A DNA stretch of 64,000 nt from Arctopsyche grandis. Taxonomy: Eukaryota > Arthropoda > Insecta > Trichoptera > Hydropsychidae. The notes beneath the pieces were generated by a model, which ran no database searches, was not told where the DNA came from, and worked only from the letters and a program-made list of their open reading frames with translations. A program made the position numbers and the translations under genes. Of this stretch, positions 1-14,440 are shown in pieces. Positions within the stretch are counted from its first letter, which is position 1. The number at the start of each line of letters is the position of its first letter. The DNA lies in assembly GCF_051622035.1 (NCBI RefSeq), contig NC_135360.1, positions 12,762,001 to 12,826,000 on the forward strand. The letters are read 5' to 3'.

Positions 1-297
1 TTTGCGCAAAAACGCTCTCTTTTATTTCATCCCGCGTATTTTCTATTTTAGGTTTTCTGTTATTTTTTTTATTTCTTTGCATCTTAAATCAGTACAATGT
101 CTGAAAGCTTGTATGATTTTTTAACATGACAAGGGTTGTTTGTGTGAATGAAGTGTGATGGACGTCTCATCGTATTATATCTATCGTATGCGAAAAATTT
201 AATGCTACAGTATTACGTATGTATGTACATATGTATATATGATATCTAAAGTCGTATATACATAATTAACGTAATCGCTATATTGTGTATAGGGAAA

Positions 298-574
298 ATG
301 CGAAATTTTAATAGATTGTCGACGTCAAAGGTATTTTCGCGATGGATAAGCTCCCTTAAATCCGAATATCCTGGTGAGCATCAAATGTTACCTCGTTTAG
401 ATGAAACCGAGATCTCATCCTTTTATATGATACCGCTGGGATTCGACAACGTTGCTTCTGTGAACACAATTCCTCATACTTCGGCAAATATGTATGCTAC
501 GACGATGGTATCTAAACCTGCCCGTCGAAAGCTAAATATACGAAAATCTCTTCGCGGTCGCCGTATTATTATCG
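298..574 (+). CDS. Coding exon of unrecognised gene (first or internal exon)
   Basis: An open frame from an ATG at 298 (an upstream in-frame ATG lies at 283) runs 92 codons plus one base into a strong donor, G|GTACGTG, at 574/575. Codon use looks protein-coding: many mixed GC-containing codons and no AT runs, unlike the flanks. The frame is basic at both ends (RNFNRLSTSKVFSRW near the start, RRKLNIRKSLRGRR near the end), with a middle part around LPRLDETEISSFYMIPLGF. No signal peptide or membrane segment is seen. A weak acceptor (TGTATAG) ends at 292, so this could be a first coding exon after a UTR intron or an internal exon. The next exon would start in phase 1 and was not found; it may lie beyond a long intron. 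I do not recognise the family. Confidence 0.45.
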
Positions 575-830
575 GTACGTGACTTGATTTTGAATTATTA
601 TTACCGTTTCGTTTGTATGAAATTTTGTTTCAACTAAAGCAAACGCAAGGAATTATAAAACATGTCATTTTGAAAACCGTGTGAATGTAGAAGACGTCTA
701 ATTATATGAGGATTATATTTAATGCATAAGCTATGATTCGTATGAGTTTGGAATCGATATTAAATGTGATGGACTAGTTTAGATTGGGTTATGTCGGCGA
801 AAATTTTAAAATAATTTATTTATGAATTAA
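575..830. other. Non-coding flank
   Basis: AT-rich sequence after the exon donor; presumed intron. Nothing further is recognised. Confidence 0.4.
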
Positions 831-1214
831 CCAGCAACATACATACATACATAGCTCATTGGTTAGAGTATGATGGTGACAACTGAGAGGTCAAGGCATC
901 AATTCCTAGCCCGTTGTTGCTAGTCAAATCTTAGATACAAATATACATATGTGACTACTGGGCGATCGTTTCCTATCAGAGTTTGCCAATTTTCTCTGAT
1001 TTCATTGTTGAAACAGTTCCCGGTAAAATTGGCTAAATATCCTACCTACCTACTGTGTCACCACTATTTGAGATTGATTAATGTACAATTCATAGATGTC
1101 TCGTTAATGTGCGAGTTTTTCAGTGTCTCGTAATTCAGCGACTAGTATAATAAAAAAATGCTGCAATGTTTGTAATTGGCCAGGAATGCGCACTGGGGTT
1201 ACCTGTCGGACCAT
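831..1214 (+). repeat. tRNA-derived SINE, near full length
   Basis: Starts CCAGCAACAT, followed by a tRNA-like head (TCATTGGTTAGAG resembles an A box; the B box is degraded). The family body follows: GATCGTTTCCTATCAGAG, then TTTGCCAATTTTCTCTGATT, then a tail with ATAGATGTCTCGTTAA and GTAATTGGCCAGGAATGCGC. It serves as the reference copy for the other members in this window. Confidence 0.8.
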
Positions 1215-1238
1215 AGACGGGAACACCCCCCCCCCCCT

Positions 1239-1283
1239 AAAATAAAATTAAACATGTAATTGAATCATGTTTAATTTTATTTT
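1239..1283. repeat. 18-bp-arm perfect inverted repeat
   Basis: Arms 1239-1256 and 1266-1283 are exact reverse complements (AAAATAAAATTAAACATG) around a 9-base loop. It sits between a poly-C tract (1224-1237) and the 3' side of the broken hAT transposase, and would form a hairpin in either strand. Confidence 0.85.
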
Positions 1284-1285
1284 AC

Positions 1286-2386
1286 TCATTCTCTTTTGTC
1301 TTCACTCTTCCCCAACTTCTTGAACTTGATCTTCATTGCTCTTCGTTGCCCAATCATACTTTTCTGACTTTTTTGCTTTTTGAAGGAGTTCCTTTTAACT
1401 GCATTTAACTGCAGCAGTTTCATTTTTAAACCATCAACTTTAGTGAAATAATGAATGAGTATAGGAAACATCTTTATAGATTTGTGATTGCTAGAATCTG
1501 TAGAAATTTCATAAAATGGAATTTTTAGCATATCTTGTTTGATAATTTCCACAGTATGTTTTTTATGAGGGCAGTTGCTTTCGTTCTTGCCACAGATTGT
1601 TTACTCGCAATTTTGGAATCGTGATACATAACGGAATTAAGCTTCGATGTACAATCTAATGAATTGAATGTCTGATGATGCTTAACAGTTTTGTATGCGA
1701 TTGTTAATTCCGCAGCAGATATCAAAAGATCTTCCTGGGAATTTTGCTTAATCAAATAAAAAGAAATATTTTTGGCGGACGATACAGAAACCAATCTTGA
1801 ATTGTGAGTTTCGGATTTAATATGTTCTTTTATGCTGAATTTTCCACAATTTTTAATTGATATAATAGTATTAAGAATTGTGCAGTGTGCTTCGTATTCA
1901 TTCCTTCCTTTTTTAATACATGACCACTCCTTTGTGTAGCCGTCAGAAAAATGACACTTTCTTCTTCCCATGGCTGTATAAATTTTTCAAGTTTAAGGAA
2001 TCACCTATATTATGAAATGAATAAGTAGGTAACCTGGTAACTTGAAGAGAAAATTTGAAAAACCTATGTACTTGTCTTCCCGAATCTCAACGCAAATAGG
2101 TGAAAACACCGAGCTCCCGTCCGACTTTGACAAAAGGGCAAATTATGATGCAATCCACGTCTGAAGAATGGGCGGGCTAGTGACTACAGTGTTACCATTT
2201 GACAAATATAGCCATTAGCCGTGTGTTACCATTGTGCAAACCCACTTAATTATAAATTAACGGAAAGATATATTTTTAAATAATATCTATGGAAAACTGG
2301 GACAAATATCCTTCTGAAGGGGACACTCGGACGCAAGCCTCAAAACGGGGACATGTCCCCGTAAACTGGGACGTATGGCAACCCTA
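1286..2386 (-). mobile_element. Broken hAT-family element with decayed transposase
   Basis: Read on the minus strand, the element begins at 2386 with TAGGGTTGCCATACGTCCCA, a hAT-type terminus like that of the MITE at 28850. The transposase frame runs 1971-1525: an N-terminal BED-finger-like region (HCTI...HIKSETH, the second Cys of the finger lost), then VKHHQTFNSLDCTSKLN and SVARTKATALIKN, which resemble insect hAT/ZBED-like transposases. It is then frameshifted into a second frame, 1552-1286 (FYEISTDSSNHKSIKMFPIL). The catalytic core beyond this is absent and no 3' terminal repeat is visible. It is a 3'-truncated, frameshifted, inactive copy. Family assignment is by remembered motif similarity. 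Confidence 0.65.
2345..2362. repeat. Perfect 18-bp palindrome in hAT terminal region
   Basis: ACGGGGACATGTCCCCGT is its own reverse complement. It lies subterminally in the 5' end of the hAT element, where transposase-binding subterminal repeats are common in this superfamily. Confidence 0.7.
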
Positions 2387-2689
2387 CTGTAAGGTCTTCC
2401 TGGTATATATGTAAAAAATAAATAAAAACGCCCCTGTGCGAATCCGTTATTATTTTAGAAACTGTAGAATCAATTTTGATACTGGAAAATTGTATTTTAG
2501 AAAAGGTCAGAGCTTATGTATGTATGTATGTACATAGATATTTTTTCCGATTGTTACGCCGCCTAGTATTTCGAACCCATTGAAATATCAACGGGTAGAA
2601 CACCAGCATGGTACACATTCTTAGTCGTCCAGTACTATTTGTACCGACTATACGTCTATTATAATAGCGTCCATTGTTGAAACGGTCGA

Positions 2690-3340
2690 TTTCGACACGC
2701 CCTGTGTAATTTTTGTCATCGGCGAAATTGTACGCGTTGGTCACAGAGCGGTGTCGGCAGATGGAACGTGTTAGTTCGGTTTGGGTCCCGGGGGCCCTTT
2801 GTTCATCGCGCAGACCGTCTGGGTCTGCAACTCCCGGAGGACGGGGGGGGGGGGGAGCGGGTGGATGGTCCAGAGTCCAGACCAGCTTAATGAGTACTCG
2901 AAAGGGGGTGGTGAAGGGGGATGGCTGTGTGTTAGTAAGGGGGGTGGATGGTGGTTTCCCGCGGCCCGTTACACAATTACCGGACTGGGAACAGTTTGTT
3001 TGCCCCCGGCACCAATACGCCACTGTTGCCCCGTCGAATAATTGACTCGATTCGACGAAAACCGTCGGGGGTCCCGGGGACCCCAAAACATAGCCCGCGA
3101 TGCACGTATCGTGTCTCGCCATGCAAATTGTGTACAATTTAAGCTCGCGTATATCATCGTATAACCGACGTATTTCGTATGCTCGGTATGTATGTATGTA
3201 CCTATACATATGTAGAATGTGCTTGGTGAATGTCGCTTCGGTCGTGTTATTAATGGTGGATTTGAATGTGTAGTTTCTGTTCGTTTCGGTTCGGATTGCT
3301 ACTCCGTCGTGACAAAATGCATTGAAATTGGTCTTGGCAG
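2690..3340. other. GC/CpG-rich block
   Basis: A conspicuous rise in G+C within AT-rich surroundings, including a G run at 2845-2855 and many CpGs. Long overlapping open frames exist on both strands (the longest at 2514-3209, minus) but read as low-complexity shadows, Pro-rich opposite Gly-rich, with no recognisable domain. It could be a promoter or 5' UTR of an unseen gene, a conserved non-coding element, or a GC-rich repeat. Confidence 0.35.
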
Positions 3341-4239
3341 TTCTTATGCGAGGTACTGTGTGCTTGGGGGTTTAAGATTGGAACGAAGACTATGACTGTG
3401 ACTTCAGTGCAATGGTATTTCATTACGTACTATTCAACTTGTAGGGTTTTTAACAGTGATATAATATATACATACGTACGTATGTTATTCAGTATCCTCA
3501 ATATATTTTTATATATGTACATATATTATAAAAGGTGTTTTCAATAGAGCAGTGATGCGCAATTCTCCGACGAAGATGTCCTTCAGACTAATATAAATTC
3601 GTTGAGGGCTGTCGACCTCGTGTTAAACGATTTGAGTACCACCTTTGTTAGCCCCTCAAAGTGACTTTAATATTCAATTATATTAAAGTGTACTTTTGTG
3701 GAATTATAATTTTTTGTTGGATTCAAACATTTTTGGGACTATTTTATTTCAAAATTTTATATCTCATTTGCAGACATGATAATTTATACAGGTTGATTTG
3801 GTTAAGTGGGATTTTTTAAGCCGAAAACACTCTAAAAGTTTGCAGACTTTGAATTAATGGACTGAAAGCTCATAGGAGGTTTTTGTAATAATCATTTTAG
3901 AATATTTGATTGGCAGTAATATTAATTCTATCATATATACTTTGTTGAGATACCTATATGTATAATAAATACTTATATATAGAAATTCTTATAAATCAAG
4001 CGTTAAAAATGTAAGAACGGTTTAAATAAAAAGGTCGAATCCGATATTTTTATCTGAACCTAACCTAACCTTTTAAATTAAATTATATTTTACGAAGAAA
4101 AAGTAAGATGAAATCTAAATCAATGAATCAGTTCTACTACGTAGCCCTCAACGTATGTACATACATACGTACACAATATATGTATACATATATACAAGTC
4201 AAAATCCATATATGTATGTATGATATATCTCTATGGATT
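3341..4239. other. AT-rich intergenic or intronic DNA
   Basis: Microsatellite-like ACAT/ATGT tracts; no gene or known repeat recognised. Confidence 0.4.
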
Positions 4240-4365
4240 AATTAATTATTAATTTCGTGTTCTTCAGCCTCTCGAAATACAGCTATTTATGTAATAAAAA
4301 AATTAGTAATGTTTGTAATTAATTGTCTAGGAAGGCGCATTGGGATTTACCTATTAGGCCTTCTT
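4240..4365 (+). repeat. SINE 3' fragment
   Basis: Matches the tail of the SINE (TAATGTTTGTAATTAATTG then AGGAAGGCGCATTGGG). The tRNA head is missing. Confidence 0.6.
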
Positions 4366-4565
4366 GATATAGATCTATGTAAAATGAAATAAAATAAAAT
4401 ACAGGTATACACCCATTTATTTACATTAAACACGACATCTATGGTAAACATTGTACATAAGTATTGTAAGTATTATACAATCCAAATACAAACATCGATT
4501 AATATCCACAGAGACATATATGGACAAATTTGCAACATTTATACAAATCAGCGAAAATTGAGATG

Positions 4566-4790
4566 CTGAATAGCTGGGATTTTTGCGCGAGATAGGACAG
4601 GGCTGCCAATTTCTTGGAACGGTTTCAATGAAGTCGGATAAATTGGCAACATTCTACCTTGTGGTCACATATCCAAGGTTTCAATGAAGTCGGATAAATA
4701 GAAAACATTCTACCTTGGAGTCACATATCCAAAGTCTGGCCAACAACAAGGATAGAACCCGTGAACACACAATTGAAAGCATTACATGCT
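4566..4790 (-). repeat. SINE fragment with internal tandem duplication
   Basis: A reverse-strand SINE body (AAATTGGCAACATTCTACC, then TCACATATCCAA). A segment of about 55 bp beginning TTTCAATGAAGTCGGATAAA is present twice in tandem, at about 4624 and 4679, with small differences. This duplication is not seen in other copies. Confidence 0.6.
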
Positions 4791-4975
4791 TACAATTGAT
4801 CTATGCTGATTATAATTTTTTACATTTCTTATCGGGAATAAGAAATATTCGTTCGAAGATAAATTTGAATGAATTGAAGTTTATCACATGTATGTATGTA
4901 TGTATATTGTACGAATACGTATAGTATATAGTTTTCAACTACATATTTAATTTACTCAGCTCAAGTTAAACATAT

Positions 4976-5360
4976 TGTTACGTACGCCGCGGATTGAGCG
5001 AATTGCACTTAGACCAACGGATATCTGTTATCGGATTAACTAAGTGCTTGCACTTACTTCCAAGGATTATATCTGGACTCTAAGTGTATTTAGGCTAAAC
5101 AATGACCGTTATTAGTTATTTCTCAGAATCGGTACGGGGAGACCCAATGTCGTGGAAATACATATCCGAATACGTGACTATACAACAGGTAAACAGATTA
5201 GGCGTCCTGATAGATCTACCCTTTATAAGGCGGTACGTAGGCGATATCATGTCATTCTGGACTGAACACTGACAGTGCGTGTATCTCCTTAATCATCAAT
5301 AAATGATGTGAAACGACTGTTGGCCTTTTACTTGGATCCTCCACCCACCCCTACGCAACA
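4976..5360 (+). mobile_element. Solo LTR with 4-bp target duplication
   Basis: The unit starts TGTTACGTACGCCG and ends CCCCTACGCAACA, i.e. the TG...CA ends of an LTR with short inverted termini (TGTT / AACA). The flanks carry the same 4 bases, ATAT, at 4972-4975 and 5361-5364. Inside are a TATA-like CTTTATAAGG at about 5220 and a polyadenylation-like AATAAATG at about 5299 in the order expected for U3-R-U5. No internal gag/pol follows, so it is a solo LTR left by LTR-LTR recombination. A 4-bp duplication fits Gypsy-type (Metaviridae) integrases best. Orientation is inferred from the TATA and poly(A) order. Confidence 0.75.
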
Positions 5361-5364
5361 ATAT

Positions 5365-5735
5365 GTTTGAATCAGTCAGATCGGTTTTATCTCTGACTAC
5401 ATATACTTCTAAATTGTATTCGACTTCTCGCGTTAGCCACATACACTTTTCTCACACAAAAGCTTGCTCGTTGGCCAAACAACTGCGAATAAGTATTAGC
5501 AGAAGGGGTCTCCGCGACTAATTCAACCCTTCAGTATATCCCGGCGCCAGGGGTTTCGTAAGCAGGGCCTGCTGTCGACATGTTAGACCGATCCGCCCCC
5601 GCAGACGAATCCCACTACCAGATTTCTACGTCTCTGTAATAAATCTCTCTTTGACCGCACGAAGTTAACGTCGGCTTCTCCCGCGTACAATGAGAAAACT
5701 TCCACTACACCATGTTCCAAAAAAAAAAAAAAAAG
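5365..5735 (+). other. GC-richer segment ending in poly(A)
   Basis: Denser in G+C than its surroundings, with an AATAAA at about 5638 and ending in a 16-base A run (5717-5732). This looks like the 3' end of a retroposed or LTR-derived sequence, but no coding motif identifies it. Confidence 0.3.
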
Positions 5736-6040
5736 AAATATAAAACTTTTCCCAATACATATTTCCCAATTTATTGGAATGGTTCGCGCAGAGCGTACAT
5801 TAAAAATCGGTCGGTTATATTACAGGTGCCTTGTATGTATGTATGTACATATGTATTTACATGGGTAGGTTTATGGGGGAAATTTTTCAAGAGTCGTCCG
5901 TTACGTGCGCGCGATAGGGTACGGGGGATGGTAATAATAAAAATTTACAACCGAAACTACGTAAAATAATTTTTGAGCATGCCCCATCGGACAGATCGCT
6001 TTCGGATAAATCACGATTACGAGTCACTAGTGCCGTTTCG

Positions 6041-6095
6041 GGTCAGGGGTGGTGGTCGTAAAGCCGAGGGTCGCACTGCTTGACCACCCCTGACC
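6041..6095. repeat. GC-rich hairpin
   Basis: GGTCAGGGGTGGT at 6041-6053 is the exact reverse complement of 6083-6095, with a 29-base loop. It lies in a small CpG-rich patch (about 5970-6170) in otherwise AT-rich DNA. Confidence 0.7.
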
Positions 6096-6169
6096 TCCCC
6101 GGGCGAATAAAACCGACCGTCGCACCTGCAAGAATCATTAGGATTCAGGTGAAATTGGCTCCAGTGCCT

Positions 6170-7224
<1,055 letters not shown>

Positions 7225-7789
7225 AAGTTTTTTCTTTTGTTATTATTTGTATATACGTTTTAGCAGTGTTTTAGCTATGACGTGTGTACATATGTATGTC
7301 GAATCGAAACGACTATTATAGTACGGCAAGCGATATTTCAGACAGACAGACAGAAACACAGAATTTTGATAATAAATATATGATGATAAAAAATACGTGA
7401 CAAAAAACATTAATATAAACATTCAAATATAAATTTACTATAACTAAGCATGGAGCATTTTTCCAAAGATGCTTCTTTTGTGCGACGATTAGTTAAATTA
7501 TATTTACTGAAATATTTTTCAGCATCCACACTACTAACTAGACACCAAATTGATCTTAGAGCAGCACAACCAAACTCTTCATATTGAATTTTTGTTGCCA
7601 TCAATAGTAGACAAAAGATATCGCATACATATGTACATATGTGTGTACATACTTATTTTGGTGTTTGGGAAAAAATGTTCTTTGTAATATTACAATTTTT
7701 TAGCCCAGCCATTTGAATGTCTATAAAAATGGAACAAAAAAGCTATTATAAATTTAAAACCAAATCATTTTTAACTATGGAATTAAAGT
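7225..7789. other. Non-coding DNA
   Basis: Includes a GACA-type short tandem at about 7340. A 64-codon minus-strand frame (7410-7604) has a hAT-like flavour (residues SSVDAEKYFSKYNLTNRR) and may be a short transposase relic. It is too short to call. Confidence 0.3.
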
Positions 7790-8175
7790 CAGCAACATAT
7801 CTCAATGGTTAGTGTATAATGCTAACAACTGAGTAGTCACGAATTCAAGCCCTGATCCAGTGTTGCTTGCCAGACCTATGTGGCTCTCGAATCTATATCC
7901 AATAATAGAAAATACTCTAGAATCTAGGTCTAACTTATAGAAAACGATCAATCTAGACTCTAGATTCTAGAGTCTAGATTGATCGTTTCCTATCATAGTT
8001 TGCCATTTGCCAGAGATTTCATTGTTGAAACGGTTCTTAACAAATTGGCTACCCACCTTCATTTGTTACCATAATTTGAATTAAATTTCAAATATATTAT
8101 ATATAGTATAGGTACATATGTACAAAGTTGGTCATATGTGTAACCTTGAAGCAATCCCGTAATCACACCATGGTA
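7790..8175 (+). repeat. tRNA-derived SINE carrying a palindromic insertion
   Basis: The head is CAGCAACATATCTCAATGG with GGTTAG and B-box-like TCACGAATTCAAGCCC. The body is GATCGTTTCCTATCATAG, TTTGCCA, and GTTGAAACGGTTC. Between head and body an extra segment (about 7895-7988) contains a perfect 47-bp palindrome. Confidence 0.75.
7942..7988. repeat. 47-bp perfect palindrome inside a SINE
   Basis: Arms 7942-7964 and 7966-7988 are exact 23-base reverse complements around a single central T. They contain repeated CTAGA units and end in the SINE motif GATCGTTT. It arose by inverted duplication of part of the SINE body. Confidence 0.85.
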
Positions 8176-10739
8176 AAAAAATTATATTACTTCGGTTCTT
8201 CGGTACTTTCGGTTAAAATATTGAAAAAAGTGTATACAAAATAAGGATTTAACTGAAAATTGCGCCTCGGTTTATCATTTTTCCCCCAAATACCAAAGAT
8301 GCATGTATATAAGTAGATATAAAATCAATTTAAAATTGAAATTCATTTTCATGAACCTTTTTTGGATAATTACATAAGCATATATACATACATATATACG
8401 TACATAGTTTTTTCTTTGAAATAAAAGAATTTTGGTTATCCTTTTTTTTGTCGGAGCACAAAATCCGGTGAAAATCCTATTATGACTTTGACGTTAATTA
8501 AAATTCGACGTCGCCAATCAAGATCGAACCGATTGATTGAAGCGCCGTTTCCCTTGAACTTTTTAGAGAATATTGAAAAAAAATCGACCCAATTTTCGGC
8601 GGCGAAATACCCTCTACAATATCCTAAAATAGAAGAGGAAAATCTCACGCGCGGATTTTCCCCAGGCCTGTATTATATTGGAAAACGTGTTGCTTCCGGC
8701 GTGCCCCTCCAAGCCGACAATTATTGCGTCTTTAAATTTCAATTAAACGTACACAAGAAGCACATTCAATTTTACACCCGCCCCCCATAAGACCAGCCTT
8801 AATTTGTTGTCGGATTGGTTCGAAATTTCTTCTGTTTTCCACTTTTCCCCCTACAGTTTTCTTATTAACGCCGGTCGGCACTCGCATAAGTCGCAAACGA
8901 AACAACGCTTGCTAAAGGTCGGGTTTTTAATTAAAATCCCGATACATACACAATACAATTAAAAAATTTCTATATGCACATACATATTTTATCTGTTATT
9001 GAAATACGACTCTTTATTCATAATCTAACAAATGATTGAAATTTATATATTTGAATTACTTAATTCTTGAATTTAAACATGTTGACTAGTGGGATGTATT
9101 AAATTTTGTTATTTTTAAATAGCATTAAACTAAACTTTGAACTGAATCTAATATTTCAATAATATAATAGTTGAATGTTTTTAGTGTAAGATAACTTTAC
9201 ATGCTAGCAATAATTTTACAAGAAACTTTAAATACAAATCATGTGAAAATCGTTTGAAGAAATTTTTATAAAAATGTTATACGTCCACGTTTCATGTTTT
9301 ATACGAATAGTTTTCATTATTTTTATATTATGAAAATGGAATTCTTTATGACCTCCATAATTTAATAGCAATAAATGTCTTCAAGTATCATATAACAGTT
9401 ATTCACGGTTGGTTAGTAATGTTGCGAGCTACTTTGTACATAATTTCCCCTAATTCTTTTCTCTCCCCTTCAATTACTCTTTCATACGTTAGAAGGGTAG
9501 ATTTGTTCACTTTAGTACAATAAAGTTTTCTTCTGAATATATATGTATGTATATATATATTCTGAAATACCCGGTGTCAAAGTTGGTAAGAAATACGCAC
9601 ATACAAAATAAAATATATTTTTCAATTAAGAACTTTTTTAAAATGTTTTCACTGCTTAGTACAAACGGAATAATTTTAAAAAAGAAACACAGTTGAACGT
9701 TATAACTTATAACTGGCTATAATTGTAAAAGTTTTGACATTACCCGTTCCGAAGGAAAATTTTTATCGGCCTTTTTCATTCCAAAAAAGGCATCGAACAG
9801 GAAACGAACAAATCAAAATTTGTAAATATCTTCAAAACCAACATATGTATGTATTCAGAAATATTTTAACTGAAAAGGTATTTTATGTGGTTTTATGGTA
9901 TAAATTTGAATTTGATATGAATTCGGTACATTTTTAACAGTAGGTTTTGGGTGATAATTATTATTCCAGCGGTACATAATCTCCCCTTTACGGATTAAAA
10001 ACGAACGTTTCCATAAAACCCACGCGAAAAGTGGAAAATCTATCAAAAAGCCCCACCGGAAAAACATTCTTGAAAGGTTTTTGCATAAAATATAAAGAGG
10101 CGAAAGCCGATTTTGCAGCTCTCAACTAATGGCCCATTCGCTTCAATCGAAAAGGAAATTCAATGTTTTTCCGATGAAGGAAAAATCCAAGTCAAATCAA
10201 ACTTTTAAGCAAAGCACATTCACAGCCTCTTCAATTAGGTTACATATATAAATAGACTAATTTAAATCCTCTCAAACTACTTATTGAAATATTCTTAATT
10301 ACCGATGAAATAAGATATGCCTTTTACCCCAAACGAAGGAACGAAAATTTTCTTTGGAAATGAATTGATGAAATTAAACAATCCTTCAAAGTGAATGATT
10401 TTAGTAGAATTTTGTTTAAAGCAGCCCTTAAAATGTAGTCTATTCATTTCTTATATAAACAAGTGACAAATGTATTTGTTTGAACGGGAAATTGCTTTAA
10501 AATACTCCATTAACGAGTGCTTTTGATCAAAATTTAAATTATGTGATTTTATGTAAAATAATATTCAAATTATTCACACTGTAGTTTTAATTCAACATGA
10601 TAAATATCATTCATATCGGTCCCAAAACCGGCACATTGAGAACAGTTAATTCCTTTAGAAGCATTCACTCGACTATTTAAATTTATTGCAACATTTCTTC
10701 ATACTAATTGTTATAAGTGAGTTTAATTAAAAAAACAAT
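8176..10739. other. Long stretch without a recognised gene
   Basis: AT-rich with islands of higher CpG (8460-8780, 8800-8900). Overlapping frames on both strands at 8436-8790 have no recognisable domain and no clear splice sites. Possible conserved non-coding DNA. Confidence 0.4.
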
Positions 10740-11110
10740 GCACAATTAATTATTGTCGAGAAACGTGAAAGTCCATGATACGGGGCACGTAACCGGCTAA
10801 GGTTCCTTCATAAATCACCTGGAAGCAGTGCGCCATATATTAAATAAGCTTCCACGGGGTGGGTGGGCGGGAGGATACGTCAGCAGGCTTCCACGGGCAA
10901 AGTCTTCTTAATCCCGAAATCTCTCCGATCCAAAAATTCACCGTGAATTATCTTCTCGACTTGAACGGTGAAGGGGTTAGCCGTCCGACGTTCTCATGTC
11001 CAACCCTTAAAGCGCCGGCTCGTTGAATTCACTGCGCCGGAAAACGAAGAACAACCCGCACGGAACTAATAGCAAATGGACTTTTTAAAACCGCCACGTC
11101 TAAGCTTAGA
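10740..11110. other. CpG-richer non-coding block
   Basis: Rich in CpG, GGGTGGGCGGG and CCGCCACG motifs and lacking a sustained open frame. Candidate regulatory or conserved non-coding DNA. Confidence 0.3.
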
Positions 11111-11399
11111 TTTGAGTTCACTTTTATAGTGGCTTCGTACTCAAATGAACTTCTAAACGATCTGCATTACATTTAATCTGTACATTTTCTTTTATCAATG
11201 GTCCCAATAAAAATTTTGACTCTAAAAATACCTTTTTGGATCCATTAAAAGCTTAAAAATGAGCTTCTACTTACATGTACATACATATATGTACATATGT
11301 ACATAGATAGTACGTTCCTTTGTTATTTTATTTTGATAACTATTAGAATAATCCCTCTGAAGCAAAAGAACCTTAAAATACATATGAAATACGTTGGCA

Positions 11400-13462
<2,063 letters not shown>

Positions 13463-13820
13463 CCAGCAGCATGGTCTAGTGGTGAGTGTTGTATTCTCTC
13501 GTGCTAGGTGTCATGGGTTCGATTCCCACTGGAGTCTCATTGGTGGCCAGACCTTGGTTTGTCGAAGTCGGTCGTTTCTTATCAGAATTTGTCAATTTTT
13601 CTGATTTGAAATGATTCCTGTAAAAAATTGGCTTTTCCTATCCAATTTTCTATTGCGAAAACCTTGAGTTATTCTTATTTCTCAGGTTTCACCAGATTTT
13701 CTCTCCATAGATCTAGTCTCTATAGATGATTATTGAAATGTAAAAATTTCGTATTGTTACATAATAAATGTTATTATTCTTATTTTTTACGATGTTTGTA
13801 ATGTCTGACCATAGATGTCA
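13463..13820 (+). repeat. tRNA-derived SINE with intact pol III boxes
   Basis: This copy best shows the tRNA origin: an A-box-like TGGTCTAGTGG and a B box GGGTTCGATTCCC about 40 bp downstream. The family body follows (CAGACCTTGG, GTCGTTTCTTATCAGAA, TTTGTCAATTTTTCTGATT) and the GACCATAGATGTC end. Confidence 0.8.
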
Positions 13821-13939
13821 GATGTTGTTTCGATATGTATGTATGTTATAATTGTGTTTTTAATAATATATGTAATATATATTTTCTCGAGTCTTAATCT
13901 GTTTAGCACACTCGCCACTTTGGAGCAATCTGTTAGGCG

Positions 13940-14440
13940 AGTATGCATGATTAATTGAAGAAGAAAAAATCAGTGCTACAAAGTGTTTCCACATTAAATT
14001 ATTTAGACTTCCATCCCCTATATTGCTTAATTTTCCTATCAATACTAAACAATTACTTAGTGTTGATCGTTTGAGAGGCCTTGGCGTTTTACTTGATAGT
14101 AAATTATCTTTCCGTTTTCAAATTGATTTAATAATATAGGAATTTGGATTTAATAATCTAGGAACAAGGCATATAGGAATTTGGGTTTAAGATTTAGACT
14201 AAGCAAGCCCTTTAAATCTCATATTTCTGTTGCCTTGCTGTTCAATTTGATAGTCCTGATTTATTAAATAAGGTCGTATTCCATTGTCTAATCAGATTCC
14301 TCCGTCATTCTTCATTATTTCACATTATTCCCTATTCTACCAATGATTTCTCTAATTCCTTTTTATAGAGATCTTGCTCTTCTTATAAAACTTGAAGTAT
14401 TAAGGTGCTCTAAATTTAGTGGCAGATCGTGCGACAACAG
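13940..14440 (+). mobile_element. Decayed non-LTR retrotransposon (LINE) RT fragment
   Basis: From 13981 a forward frame reads FRLPSPILLNFPIN... and then RLRGLGVLLDSKLSFRFQID, the conserved segment after the YxDD block of Jockey/CR1-type reverse transcriptases. It ends in a stop near 14139. Further on, in other frames, FDSPDLLNKV is similar to the C-terminal region of the LINE at 52262. It is interrupted by stops and shifts and is therefore inactive. Confidence 0.65.

Noticed and set aside
2514-3209. 231-codon minus-strand open frame
   Set aside because: Lies in a GC-rich block where stops are rare; Pro-rich low complexity opposite Gly-rich frames, no domain, and both ends run into ACAT microsatellites.
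8436-8790. Opposing 70- and 102-codon frames
   Set aside because: No start context, splice sites or similarity; may be conserved non-coding DNA.
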